Made by a program: the position numbers and the translations under genes. From the NCBI GenBank assembly GCA_963851385.1, contig CAWKPE010000032.1, forward strand, positions 124,001 to 188,000: a DNA stretch of 64,000 bases, read 5' to 3'. This DNA is from CAWEFA01 sp963851385 (GTDB lineage: Bacteria > Bacteroidota > Bacteroidia > Bacteroidales > DTGW01). Under the pieces are notes generated by a model that did not search any database, was not told the DNA's origin, and saw only the letters and a list, made by a program, of their open reading frames with translations. This document shows, one piece after another, positions 8,810 through 19,143 of this stretch. Numbering within the stretch: the stretch's first letter is position 1; each line of letters opens with the position of its first letter.

Positions 8810-9886
8810 ATGAAATTTTTATTTATAGTTCAGGGAGAAGGACGAGGACACATGACCCAGGCTATTTCTTTAAGTGAAATGCTAGGATCTGAAGGACATG
8901 AAGTAGTTCATGTTTTAGTTGGTAAAAGTAAAAGACGGGAAGTACCGCAATTCTTTTTTCAAAAAATCAAAACGTCAGTTACTTTAATCGAGAGTCCAAA
9001 TTTTGTCGTGGATGCAAAAAATAAAAAAATTCAAGTTTGGCGTTCATTATTCGTGAATTTCTTCTTACTTCCCACTTTTATTAGAAGTCTCAAAATAATA
9101 AACAGAGCAGTTAAAGAAACACAACCTGATGCTATAATTAATTTTTATGAATTATTAGGTGGTTTGTATTATATTTTTTTCAGGCCTAAGAACAGTCTAT
9201 TTTGTGTTGGTCATCAATTTCTTTTACTTCATCCGGAATTTCAATTCCCAAAAGGTCATAGAACGGATCATTGGATGATGAATATTTACACGTGGATTAT
9301 TTCATTTCATGCTAAGAAATTACTTGCACTTTCTTTCAGGCCGATGCCAGATATAACAAAGAAAAAGCTTTATGTTGTACCTCCTTTATTGCGACCTGAA
9401 GTTACCAGGCTTATTCCTGAAAAACAAAACTATATTCTTGGTTACCTTCTTAATAGCGGATATGCTGAAGATATTAAAAAATGGCATGAATCAAATCCGG
9501 AAATCGAACTTCATTTTTTCTGGGATAAAAAAGATGTACCGGAGGATTTTTATATTACTGACAAATTGGTGTTACATAAATTAAACGATATTAAATTCCT
9601 TGAAATGATGAGTAAATGTGCTGGATTTTCAAGTACAGCAGGTTTTGAATCAATTTGTGAAGCCATGTATCTTGGAAAGCCTATAATGATGGTGCCAACG
9701 TATGGTCATTTTGAGCAAGCCTGCAATGCACTTGATGCTTCAATTGCAGGAGCCGGATTTAAAAGTGATACTTTTAATCTTACTGCTCTTCAGGAATACA
9801 TGCCAAAACATAAAGATATATCAGTTGAATTTCGCAAGTGGGCTGATTCATCTAAATCATGTTTCTTAAATTTATTGACTGCGTAA
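8810..9886 (+). CDS. MurG-like glycosyltransferase family protein
   Basis: A 358-residue GT-B fold protein. The N-terminal domain opens with FIVQGEGRGHMTQAISL, the glycine-rich loop of MurG-like and TIGR00661-type glycosyltransferases. The C-terminal domain holds the nucleotide-sugar site FSSTAGFESICEAMYLGKPIMMVP, with the conserved Glu, and a YGHFEQACNA segment. Cytoplasmic or membrane-associated. The acceptor is unknown. Translationally close to the upstream metallophosphoesterase gene, suggesting a shared envelope-lipid or glycan role. Confidence 0.82.
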   Translation: MKFLFIVQGEGRGHMTQAISLSEMLGSEGHEVVHVLVGKSKRREVPQFFFQKIKTSVTLIESPNFVVDAKNKKIQVWRSLFVNFFLLPTFIRSLKIINRAVKETQPDAIINFYELLGGLYYIFFRPKNSLFCVGHQFLLLHPEFQFPKGHRTDHWMMNIYTWIISFHAKKLLALSFRPMPDITKKKLYVVPPLLRPEVTRLIPEKQNYILGYLLNSGYAEDIKKWHESNPEIELHFFWDKKDVPEDFYITDKLVLHKLNDIKFLEMMSKCAGFSSTAGFESICEAMYLGKPIMMVPTYGHFEQACNALDASIAGAGFKSDTFNLTALQEYMPKHKDISVEFRKWADSSKSCFLNLLTA

Positions 9887-9980
9887 ATACTATTCTTTTA
9901 ATACAGATACACTATAATTATATATTGCCCGTTTAGAATATATTTATTTGATTGAATTATAATTTGAAAATTGCAAAATA

Positions 9981-11036
9981 ATGTATTTCAGGATAATTAT
10001 TAGATTAAAATTACTGCTTTTAATTATTTTTCAATTTATTTATTTAGAAAGCAAAAGCCAGGTTGGAGGCTCAAGTACTTACGATTTTCTTGATCTTACT
10101 AACTCGGCAAGGGTTGCTGCGTTAGGAGGCAAAAATATAACACTTAATGACAGTGATCTCAATATGCCTTTCCATAATCCTGCTTTACTTACTCCGCAGA
10201 TGGATCGCAATCTTGTACTCAATTATGTTCTATATTTTGCCGATATTAATTATGGTTACGTTTCTTATGCTTTAGATAAAGGGCAAATAGGAACATTTGC
10301 TTTAGGATTGCACTATATTAATTATGGCTCTTTTGATGCGGCAGATGCTACGGGTGTTATTACAGGAAAATTTTATGCATCTGAATATGCGTTAAATATT
10401 ATTTATTCACGGCCAATAAATTCTTACTTTCGCTGGGGCGTAAATTTAAAACCAATTTATAGCAGCCTTGAAAGTTATATATCATACGGTTTTGCTGTTG
10501 ATTTGGGTATTACGTATACTTCTGAAGATAAACTGACAACTTTTGCAGCGGTTGCCAGAAATATGGGAACTCAGTTATATTCTTATACAGGAAATTTTGA
10601 ACCATTGCCTTTTGAAGTTTTGTTAGGTGTTACACATAAACTTCAATATGCACCTTTCAGATTTTCTATAACTGCTCATAATCTGCAAAAGTACCAGTTA
10701 AGGTATGATACACCAATACAAGATTCCAGTTTATATGGCACCGATGTGAATCAGCAAAGTAAATTCAGTCAATTTACTGATAATTTATTCAGACATATAA
10801 TTGCCGGAGTTGAATTTTTGCCTTCAAAAAGTTTTTATATTTCTTTTGCATATAATTATCAAAGAAGAGCAGAAATGGAACTAGAGGATTATACCGGAGC
10901 GGTGGGACTTTCATACGGTGTAGGACTCAGGTTAAGAAAATTTAGTTTTTGTTATGGTGTAGCAAAATACCATGCAGCAGGAAGTTCAAATCATTTTTCA
11001 TTTACACTGAATCTTGCCCAAATTTATCACAAATAA
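9981..11036 (+). CDS. porQ: Type IX secretion system protein PorQ
   Basis: A 351-residue outer-membrane beta-barrel protein with an N-terminal signal segment (LLLLIIFQFIYLESKSQ). The mature N-terminus STYDFLDLTNSARVAALGG is the FadL/PorV-like hallmark of PorQ. Known PorQ proteins belong to the T9SS attachment complex, which anchors cargo on the cell surface. Cargo with T9SS sorting domains is encoded in this same window (12820, 53340, 57475, 61417). The order porQ-cmk-ispH is conserved across Bacteroidota. The spacing to cmk is 9 bases, so the three genes are probably one transcript. Confidence 0.88.
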   Translation: MYFRIIIRLKLLLLIIFQFIYLESKSQVGGSSTYDFLDLTNSARVAALGGKNITLNDSDLNMPFHNPALLTPQMDRNLVLNYVLYFADINYGYVSYALDKGQIGTFALGLHYINYGSFDAADATGVITGKFYASEYALNIIYSRPINSYFRWGVNLKPIYSSLESYISYGFAVDLGITYTSEDKLTTFAAVARNMGTQLYSYTGNFEPLPFEVLLGVTHKLQYAPFRFSITAHNLQKYQLRYDTPIQDSSLYGTDVNQQSKFSQFTDNLFRHIIAGVEFLPSKSFYISFAYNYQRRAEMELEDYTGAVGLSYGVGLRLRKFSFCYGVAKYHAAGSSNHFSFTLNLAQIYHK

Positions 11037-11045
11037 TAATTTGAA

Positions 11046-11801
11046 ATGCCGGATTCTGAAAAGTTAATAATTGCTATTGACGGTTATTCTTCATGTGGCA
11101 AAAGTACTTTCGCTAAGTTGATAGCCGAAAAACTTGAATATTTATATATTGATACAGGTTCAATGTACAGGGCAGTCACATTATTTGCCTTGCGGAATAA
11201 TTTGATTTCGGAAAAAAACTTCAATCAAGAAAAACTGATAGCTTTACTGAATAAAATAAACATTCGTATTTTAAAAAACGTTACTTCCGGGAAGAATGAT
11301 ATTTTTCTAAATGAAGAAAATGTTGAGACAAAAATCAGGGGCATGGAAGTTTCTAAATATGTTAGCCAGGTGAGTCAGGTAAAATTTGTTCGAAAAAAAA
11401 TGGTTGATTTGCAACGAAAAGCTGCCAAAGATAAAGGTGTAGTTATGGATGGCCGTGACATTGGTACAGTTGTATTTCCAAACGCAGATATTAAAATTTT
11501 CATGACTGCTGATCTTGATGTTCGTGCTCAGCGTCGTTATGATGAACTAATTGCTAAAGGTGACAATGTGTCATTAAATGACATAAAGGAAAACCTCTTG
11601 CAACGTGACAAACAAGATACAACAAGGAAAGAAAGTCCTTTGGTAAAAGCTTCAGATGCTTTTGTTCTCGACAATAGTTTTATGACTCTTGAAGAGCAAA
11701 TGGAATGGTTTATGAAATTATTGGAAACCGGAGAATGGAAACTGGAAAACCGGAAAAAGGAAAAACATAAAAATAAAAGGTCTGAAAATTTAGATTCTTA
11801 A
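11046..11801 (+). CDS. cmk: (d)CMP kinase with an unusual C-terminal tail
   Basis: Cytidylate kinase, 251 residues. The P-loop is DGYSSCGKST, the CMP-binding region contains DTGSMYRAVT, and DGRDIGTVVFP and the lid RRYDEL are present. It makes CDP from CMP for nucleotide and lipid synthesis. The family core ends at about residue 225. The last 25 or so residues (GEWKLENRKKEKHKNKRSEN) are highly charged and are encoded by a GGAAACTGGAAAAC-like simple repeat, which looks like an extragenic repeat read into the gene. It sits between porQ and ispH as in relatives. Confidence 0.92.
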   Translation: MPDSEKLIIAIDGYSSCGKSTFAKLIAEKLEYLYIDTGSMYRAVTLFALRNNLISEKNFNQEKLIALLNKINIRILKNVTSGKNDIFLNEENVETKIRGMEVSKYVSQVSQVKFVRKKMVDLQRKAAKDKGVVMDGRDIGTVVFPNADIKIFMTADLDVRAQRRYDELIAKGDNVSLNDIKENLLQRDKQDTTRKESPLVKASDAFVLDNSFMTLEEQMEWFMKLLETGEWKLENRKKEKHKNKRSENLDS

Positions 11802-11852
11802 ATTCAGAACTTCAGCTATTTTGTAATTCATATCTTCAAAATTTAAATTATA

Positions 11853-12741
11853 ATGACTATAAGTATTGATGAACAATCAGGATTTTGCTTTGGAGTAGTA
11901 AATGCAATTTGCATGACTGAAGAGGAACTTGAAAATTCACAAGAATTGTATTGCCTTGGAGATATTGTTCACAACAATGCTGAATTGGAAAGACTAAAGC
12001 AAAAAGGACTAAAAATTATAAATTATGAACAATTCAGTAAATTAAAAAATTGTAAAGTATTAATCAGAGCACACGGTGAACCTCCTGAGACTTATAAAAT
12101 AGCAGAACTTAATAATATTGAACTTATTGATGCTTCATGCAGCGTGGTTTTGAAACTCCAGGAGCGTATCCGTAAAAGTTACCTGGAAGTGGTTGATAAC
12201 GGGCAGATAGTCATTTTTGGGAAAGAAGGCCATGCGGAAGTAAATGGATTAGTGGGGCAAACAGAAGGGAAGGCTATTGTTGTCACTCAGTTGACAGACC
12301 TCGATAAAATTGATTTTTCTAAACCCGTAAGTCTTTTTTCTCAAACTACTATGAGTATTGATGAATTCAATTTGATAAGTAACGAAATAAAAAAGCGAAT
12401 GGTTTTAGATATGGGCAAAGTAGATATTCCGTTATCCGTTAATGATACAATTTGCAGACAGGTATCTAACAGGGCTCCCAGGTTAAGGCAATTTGCTAAT
12501 CAGTTTGATGTAATTATATTTGTCAGTGGCAAGGACAGCTCAAACGGCAAATATTCTATTTGAAGTTTGTAAAAGTGAGAATCGTAATACATATTTTATA
12601 ACTACTCCTTCTAATATTAATCCCGTTTGGCTCAAAGAAGTCCAATCTGTAGGTATTTGCGGGGCCACGTCAACACCCAGATGGTTGATGGTGGAGGTGG
12701 CTGAGTATTTGAAATATACAGAAAACCAAGTGACAGTTTAA
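11853..12741 (+). CDS. ispH: 4-hydroxy-3-methylbut-2-enyl diphosphate reductase, broken by one indel
   Basis: IspH/LytB makes IPP and DMAPP, the last step of the MEP isoprenoid pathway, with an Fe4S4 cluster. The cluster cysteines are visible: Cys in SGFCFGV (about residue 12), DASCSVV, and GICGATSTP in the second part. RAHGEPP is the substrate histidine motif. One extra base at about 12550-12554 ends the first part at GKYSI; removing it continues as SSNGKILFEVCKSENRN and gives a 295-residue protein, the normal size. Essential in organisms with only this pathway, so probably a sequence error. A bidirectional hairpin terminator follows. Confidence 0.92.
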
Positions 12742-12755
12742 AATTCAATTAATAT

Positions 12756-12795
12756 TAAAAGCCTTTCCAAGTCTATTATACCTGAAAAGGCTTTA
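12756..12795. terminator. Bidirectional terminator between ispH and the S74 gene
   Basis: AAAGCCTTT and AAAGGCTTT form a 9-bp stem around an 18-base loop, with A/T tracts on both sides. It serves two convergent genes. Confidence 0.7.
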
Positions 12796-12819
12796 ATTAT
12801 GCGAAGTTCTTTAGAATAA

Positions 12820-14405
12820 TTATTCAGTTAAAACCATTTGCTTTGTGTCAATTAATTTATTATCAATAATCAATGAATAAAGATATATTCCGGAAACAAA
12901 GTCGTATCCATTTATTATAATACTTGATTGGCCATTTGTGGTTATTTTGTAAACTTTCTTTTGTACTCCTTGTAAGTCGTATATATAAATGGCAGCATTT
13001 TTATAGTTCAGGTTTATTGGAATATTAAATTGTACAGTTGTTGCAGACGAAAATGGATTAGGTGCATTCTGTCCTAGCCAAGGTTGGTCGTTTTGATTTT
13101 GAATTTCTTCTGTTCTGGTTGGAACCTCTGCACTTTTAGTTTTTGACAAATTGCAGCACTGGTTAATTTTTTTTTCAAGTTCAGCAAGTTTCTTAGTAAT
13201 ATTTAAGTTTTCATTATTTAATGAATCTATCTGATTCTTCATTTCTTTCACGGAATCAGCTAACTTATTATTTTCATCAAATGATAATTTCATTTTCTTT
13301 AACTGGCCAATAATAACGGGTATCAATCCCTGGTAGTCAATGCCAAAAGTTCCATCAGTTGATTGGTAGACCAATTCCGGGTAAATCTTTTGCAAGTCGC
13401 CTGCCAGGAAACCAAAGTGTGTTTTTGTGGAAATACTTGGATCGGGGTCTGTAATGGTTTTGTTTGCAAAAGTATCAGCAATACTTTTAGCAGTTGCCGA
13501 AGATATTGCCTGGAATTGATCGTTAAGGCTTTTATATTTGTATTTTTTAGGTTGAAGTTTAAAAAGACCATCGGTTGAATCCATAGTGCTGATATTCTGT
13601 TTTAACCTCTCGTCAGAGCTGGTAATTTGAGTGCTATTTACCCATAAGGTACCTACCACTTTTACCTTCCCATAAAAATACCCTGCATATAATGTATCTG
13701 GTCTTGATGGATAACTGGAACCAACCGCACCATAAACAGCGGCCCCATAAGCTGTACCCTGTAATTGGCCAAATACACCCACATTGTAACCATTTGTACT
13801 GTTCCCTGCTATTCCGTGTACGCCATAAGCCTGACCACCATTTGTAGCTGAAGGACTATAAGCTACCCCATAAATAGAACGTAATATCCCGTCGCCACTG
13901 CCAGCGTTAGATTGTGAGCTGGCAATACCCCAATAGGTTGTTCCATTGAGGGCTGAATTACTTTTAGAAAATAAAATTCCACCATTCACCCCGGATACAG
14001 TAGCAACCGATAAAGCATAATTGCTACTGCCATTGGTGTTGATACTTAACGCGGAACTTGGACTTGTTGCTGAATTACCAATACCAATTGTCCCCCAGAA
14101 GTTATATTAAAGCAATAATTAGTGGAATTCGCACGAAAATATAAGTTCGGGTAAAAATCAATGTAAGCATTTTGTCCGTTATGATGAAGCCTTAATCTAT
14201 TTCCTGCATCACTTGTAGCACCAATCCAGTAAGAATTTCCGTTATCACCAATAGGCAAATAAACACTACCCTGGACATCTAATTTTGCAGACGGAGCAGT
14301 TGTTCCGATACCAATATTTCCCAGGCTGTCCAATTTTAGCTGTGCCTGAATGTTTAATGAATATAGAACTGTCAGGATATAAGTAAGTAAAGTTTTTGTT
14401 TTCAT
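12820..14405 (-). CDS. Surface protein with S74 chaperone-of-endosialidase domain and T9SS sorting domain, one indel
   Basis: Two frames form one gene of about 528 codons. The N-terminal part has a signal peptide (MKTKTLLTYILTVLYSLNIQAQ) and the LGNIGIGTTAPSAKLDVQG repeat typical of tail-fibre-like Bacteroidota proteins. A missing base in the G-run near 14092 shifts the frame. The second part continues with glycine-rich repeats, then an intramolecular chaperone (peptidase S74) domain starting TSSDERLKQNIS. A coiled coil follows (SVKEMKNQIDSLNNENLN), then a type A T9SS C-terminal domain with the NAPNPFSSATT start. Predicted to be exported by T9SS and possibly self-cleaved to form trimeric fibres. 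The native partner is unknown. Confidence 0.85.
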
Positions 14406-14470
14406 AGTAATTAAATTTAAAATATGATTAAAAATTGAATTTTAGAAAGTAATAAACAAAAGGCTAAATA

Positions 14471-16596
14471 TTATAATACGAATACAAGAACATGAAAAAT
14501 AAAATTGTGTTGAATATTTTTTAAATCCCATAAAACCAGATTAATATCTAAAGTTACAGGACTACCAATTGATGTTGGGACATTTTCACCTCGATAAATA
14601 ACAAAAGGCTCATTTGTATAGACATTGTTAATGCTACTTTCAAATATTTTTTCACCATTATAATCTAGAAAAACTTCTATTTTATATTTTGCAGTAAAGG
14701 CTGCTTGAATGTACAAAGCGTCAGGTTTACCTCCATTCATATAAAAATCATAGTTAAATATTTGCTTGTCACATAATTCTCTTCTTGTACGCCAGTCCCA
14801 GGGCCTAAAATCACGTGCAACTAACGAAACATCTTTATCAGCATAAAACTGTCCTTTAATTTCTATGCCTTCTTTAGCCGTATAGTCAATTATTGCCTTT
14901 GTTTTGGATATTCCTTCATTAGTACCGTCAATGATAATGCTTTTAGTAGTTTTTGCTTCTTGTAATAAATCAGTTGATTCAGTATATGCTATGTTTTCAT
15001 CATCTACATCACTGCATGGTCCGCATTTACCACCACAATCTACATCAATTTCTCCTTTATTAGCATCAAGAACGCAATTATAGCAATGTTGAGGTAAGTT
15101 TATATATAATGGATTAAATGTATATGCATTGTTTCCTAGTCTTGCCGCAATGAAAGGATCTTGCTGCAAAATTAGAGAAAGCTTGCAAAAGTCATTTGGT
15201 GATTGAACCGGATTTGAACATGTGTTTTCACCTGTTATAGAAATACCAATTACTTTGTGATCATTATTAAATACCGGCGCACCTGATGAACCCTCATGAG
15301 TATATCCTATTTGGCTTGGATCCGGGTAAAGAGTATAATAGGTACCATTATCTACAGGACAAAAATTACTAATAAGATACTGTTTCAAATCATCTCTCCC
15401 AGTTCCAAGTTCTCTTGGAATATGAAAAATCCGGTAAGGTTTATTATTATCTAACTCAGTATAGGTAAATGACCGAGAGGTAAAACCTGCAAATGTAAAA
15501 TTAAATGTAGTTTCTAAATCGGACATTGTTTGACTTGTCTGAAGTAGAGCATAATCATTTGAAATATCATTCAAATAAGACATAGCCCCACATTTTAAAA
15601 TATTAATATCTTCAATATTTGCAAAACAAGCTGTATTAGGATTGTTACAATCAGTTATTTGACAAGCATAAAATGCTGCAGAATTTTGAACATAATTTCC
15701 AAGATATACAAACGGTTTACCAGGCCTAGAATCATAAAAAAGATGTCCTGCAGTTAATAAAAATGGATAAATTTCAAAACCATTATTATAATTCATACTA
15801 TTAACAAAAAATCCGGTACCATAAATGTAAAATTCATCACCTAAATATTTTATTAGATAAACTAACTGCACTACCGAAAAAATATCATTAATCCATAAAG
15901 TATAATCACTCATACAACCGACATCAAAATAACAAGATGAAGAATTAATCATGGATGATTTTAATGTTGGTGAAATTGTCGGGCTTTTATTAATATTGTT
16001 TATGTTCGCTGTTTTAAAATTAAAAATATTAATACCAATATTGTAAATAGTTATTTTAAATCCTGATATTGGAATATCTTCTTGAAATGTAATTGACATT
16101 AATATTTCTTTTTTTGTCACAAATTCCGAACCAACAACTATAACTTCTTTATTATCCAATCTGCGAGATTTAGCATCGTATCTAAATTTTTTATAAATGT
16201 TACCTTCTTTATCTGAAATAACTAGACTTGAGCCTTCAGGGATTATAAAAGTATCTACTAAAAGACTAAAGGTTGCACCAGAATCTACCTCAAAGTGCAA
16301 AGCATAAATTGTTCCACTTTGATTTTGAATTTTAGTTGCTTTTTTAAAAAAATCAATGTATACATCTTCATAATAGCCTGTAGTTCTCGATTTCACTGTT
16401 ACTTTGCTTATCAATGTTATGAGCGTTAAGTATCCTTTTATATTGTTTAGGATTATATAAAATCTTCACACTGTTTATTACCCTATTATAAGCAGGTACA
16501 AACTTTTTGGTGAAGCTGATATATTTATTTACCTGCCCAAACAATAAGGCATGGGATAAATATAATTAACAAAAATAGTTTTATTTTTTTTCTCAT
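14471..16596 (-). CDS. Secreted trypsin-like serine protease, two indels near the N-terminus
   Basis: The largest open stretch (16414-14471) encodes a protease domain with LTAGHLF (His), SNDYALLQ (Asp) and HEGSSGAPVF (Ser), the S1/lysyl-endopeptidase-type triad. Next comes a cysteine motif, CYNCVLDANKGEIDVDCGG, common in Bacteroidota extracellular proteins, then a beta-rich tail. Upstream, in other frames, I find the missing N-terminus: a signal peptide beginning at ATG 16596 (MRKKIKLFLLIIFIP) and the segment NKYISFTKKFVPAYNR. Two single-base changes near 16530 and 16395 rejoin everything into 707 codons. No T9SS sorting domain is visible at the C-terminus. It lies 12 bases downstream of the beta-barrel gene at 16609. 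Confidence 0.75.
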
Positions 16597-16608
16597 AAAA
16601 TTAAAGTT

Positions 16609-17370
16609 TTAGGGGTTAAGTTTCATTTTTATTCCAATACCAAATAGAAATGATTTGTTGTAAGCTTTACTGGAATTGTCCGTTTTAATATTTGCCAGAC
16701 CTCTATAGTACCGGAAATTGTGATGTAAAACCAATCTTTTACTTATATTAATATCAAATTCGTAACCGGCTATTAAGCCATAATCAATTGGCTTATTTGC
16801 ATTTTTACTTGTCGTTTCAGTAATAAATTCATTATATCCGATATGGATAGAAGGTTCTGGAGGTATTATCTGTTTAAAAAATGAACTATCTATATACATA
16901 AAATATTTAATTTTGACGTTGGACTGAATATAAATTGCCCAATATCCTCCTACCTGGATAATAAGCTGAAACTTGTTTCCAATCTTGTAACCTGTGAGCC
17001 ATGCATTATTTATGTAATTTTGGTTGTATTGAACTTCTGTTCCGTTATTTTCATCAAAAATAGTATGTACCCCATTACTGTCAGTTGTAGTAGCTGAATT
17101 TAAAATATACCATTTGTTTCCATTTTTAAAAAAATCAACACCGGTTTCAATACTAAATTTGTCGTTTAATGAATAACTCGCATTTAAGCCAAATTTATAT
17201 CCCAGGATGAATGCATTACTTCCAATATCGAATGAAAATCTATTCCCAACAATATTTGAATAAGTTAAGCCGGTACTTGCCCCGATCATGAAGCAACCAA
17301 CGGGTTGAGTTTGAGATTGTATGTTCAATTTCAGCATTAATATTAAAAGAAAACAGAAAAGATTTTTCAT
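16609..17370 (-). CDS. Outer-membrane beta-barrel protein, function unknown
   Basis: A 253-residue protein with a signal peptide (FCFLLILMLKLNIQSQ) and alternating amphipathic strands with aromatic turns. It ends in a C-terminal strand FLFGIGIKMKLNP, the form of small porin-like or OmpA-barrel Bacteroidota proteins. There are strands such as FSIETGVDFFKNGNKW and RLVLHHNFRYYRG. No ligand or partner can be named. It stands just upstream of the secreted protease gene on the same strand and could share its transcript. The promoter region on its 5' side is shared with the divergent XRE regulator at 17592. Confidence 0.7.
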   Translation of the reverse strand: MKNLFCFLLILMLKLNIQSQTQPVGCFMIGASTGLTYSNIVGNRFSFDIGSNAFILGYKFGLNASYSLNDKFSIETGVDFFKNGNKWYILNSATTTDSNGVHTIFDENNGTEVQYNQNYINNAWLTGYKIGNKFQLIIQVGGYWAIYIQSNVKIKYFMYIDSSFFKQIIPPEPSIHIGYNEFITETTSKNANKPIDYGLIAGYEFDINISKRLVLHHNFRYYRGLANIKTDNSSKAYNKSFLFGIGIKMKLNP

Positions 17371-17591
17371 TTAAAATGATATTTCTTCAACGCAGCTAAT
17401 GTATACCATTTTGGACATTTATCAAAAATATCAGGTATTTCACTTGAAGAAATAAGGTCAGAAAAACTTCTCAATAAAATCGTTTGTCAAATATAAATTA
17501 AATTTTATTACATGCAAAAAATATTGTTACGAAATGCACAATATATTATTGCATACAAAAATATCCTTCAATATCAAGAGGCCATACCTTT

Positions 17592-17963
17592 ATGGGCATG
17601 GTAAATATTGGAGAGAAAATAAAAGAGGTATTAATTTCCAAACATATCGCTGTTACGGAATTTGCACAAAAAATAAATACAAACCGCAATAACGTTTATC
17701 ATATTTTTAAACGTAAGACAATAGATACTGATTTGCTAGTTAAAATAAGTGAAATATTACAGTTTAATTTCTTTATCTATTTCACAGAAGGCTTTGAAAA
17801 TAAAACTATTAATAAAACTGAAGATATTGCTATACTTAAAAAGCACATTCTAACCCTAGAAAATGAAATAACCTATCTGAAAGAACGTTTGAATGATAAA
17901 GATAAAATTATTTCTCTGCTTGAAATCAAAGCTAAGGTAAAGCCTAATAAAAATCAAAGGTAA
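17592..17963 (+). CDS. XRE-type helix-turn-helix protein with C-terminal coiled coil
   Basis: A 123-residue protein. Residues 5-65 form a Cro/C1-type HTH (TEFAQKINTNRNNVYHIFKR is the recognition region). A helical segment with heptads, ILTLENEITYLKERLNDKDK, follows and probably dimerises the protein. It may start at Met1 or Met3. It is divergent from the beta-barrel/protease genes, and the roughly 220-base gap between them is where it would act if it regulates them; that link is inference. Small proteins of this layout occur in Bacteroidota accessory regions. Confidence 0.75.
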   Translation: MGMVNIGEKIKEVLISKHIAVTEFAQKINTNRNNVYHIFKRKTIDTDLLVKISEILQFNFFIYFTEGFENKTINKTEDIAILKKHILTLENEITYLKERLNDKDKIISLLEIKAKVKPNKNQR

Positions 17964-18017
17964 TATCTAAACCCGAAAAAGTTAAATTTAGTCTATTCAT
18001 ATTTTAATTCAGTATTG

Positions 18018-18025
18018 TAAATTTG
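18018..18025 (+). promoter_or_regulatory. Bacteroidota-type -7 box upstream of pfkA
   Basis: TAAATTTG matches TAnnTTTG and lies 28 bases before the pfkA ATG. A matching -33 TTG is not clear, so only the -7 element is claimed. Confidence 0.4.
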
Positions 18026-18053
18026 CAGACTTATTTAATAATTTATTTTTTGC

Positions 18054-19028
18054 ATGAGTAAAGTTAATAAGATAGGTATTTTAACGTCAGGAGGTGATTC
18101 TCCAGGGATGAATGCAGCCATACGCGCAGTTACACGTGCAGGTATCAACAACGGGCTCGAGGTATTCGGAATTATGAGAGGCTACGAAGGTATGATTGAC
18201 GGTGAAATTAAGCAATTAAGCAAAAGAGATGTCAGTGGAATTTTGCAGAAAGGTGGTACTGTTCTGAAGACCGCCCGAAGTAAACGTTTCTTTAAAGTTG
18301 ATATGCGTCGCCAGGCTCGTGAAAATCTCAAGCAACATGGTATTGATGCTCTTGTAGTAATTGGCGGAGATGGTTCATTTAAAGGTGCATCTGTTTTTTC
18401 GCAGGAATTTGATATTCCTGTTGTTGGTATTCCTGGGACAATTGATAATGATATGTATGGAACTGATTATACTATTGGTTTTGATACCTGTCTTAATACA
18501 GTGATGGAAGCAGTGGATAAAATCCGCGATACGGCCAGTTCACATGATCGTATTTTCTTTGTCGAGGTGATGGGACGTGAAGCAGGTTTCGTTGCTTTAC
18601 AAAGTGGTATTGCAAGCGGCGTAGAAGCTATATTAATTCCTGAAGTTAAAGGGCAAATTGACAACCTTGTAAATCTGCTTGCAAAACCTGAGAGACAGAA
18701 CAAATCAAGCATAATATTTGTCGCTGAAGGACATACCGAAGGTAATACTTATGAGATTGCGGAAAGGGTAGGAAAGACATTTCCAAACTTCGATATAAGA
18801 GTTACGATACTTGGACACATCCAACGGGGAGGATCACCTACAGCTTATGATAGAATTACAGCCAGCCGAATGGGTGTTGCAGCTGTTGAAGCTCTTCTGG
18901 ATGATCAAAAAAGTATAATGATCGGTCTTGTGAATGGTGAAATAGTTCATGTACCTTTAAGCAAGACAGTAAAGCTTCACAAGGTAGTTCCGCAATCACT
19001 TTTAGATGTAGCGAAGATATTGGTTTAA
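18054..19028 (+). CDS. pfkA: ATP-dependent 6-phosphofructokinase
   Basis: A 324-residue PfkA, normal length. GILTSGGDSPGMNAAIRA binds the ATP phosphates. GGDGS at residues 104-108 and PGTIDND at 127-133 are the ATP-class signature, in contrast with the two PPi-type paralogues at 866 and 3597. EVMGREAGFVAL and GHIQRGGSP are the substrate-binding motifs. It catalyses the committed step of glycolysis in the cytoplasm. It stands alone between the XRE gene and the convergent araB gene, with a -7 promoter box close upstream. Confidence 0.95.
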   Translation: MSKVNKIGILTSGGDSPGMNAAIRAVTRAGINNGLEVFGIMRGYEGMIDGEIKQLSKRDVSGILQKGGTVLKTARSKRFFKVDMRRQARENLKQHGIDALVVIGGDGSFKGASVFSQEFDIPVVGIPGTIDNDMYGTDYTIGFDTCLNTVMEAVDKIRDTASSHDRIFFVEVMGREAGFVALQSGIASGVEAILIPEVKGQIDNLVNLLAKPERQNKSSIIFVAEGHTEGNTYEIAERVGKTFPNFDIRVTILGHIQRGGSPTAYDRITASRMGVAAVEALLDDQKSIMIGLVNGEIVHVPLSKTVKLHKVVPQSLLDVAKILV

Positions 19029-19136
19029 GAATCCTTTGTGAAACTTCTTGATTTTCATGGTGACCTTTGTGGTTGATTTAATTAATAAATTTTTACCACA
19101 AAATATCTCAAAGTACACTCAAAGGTTTATTTAATA
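19029..19136. repeat. Extragenic TTTGTGG-family repeat
   Basis: CCTTTGTGAAACTTCTTGATTT and GACCTTTGTGGTT are mirrored by TTACCACAAAATATCTCAAAG, giving an imperfect hairpin between convergent pfkA and araB. A related repeat lies at 48310-48412. Confidence 0.5.
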
Positions 19137-19143
19137 TTCAATA

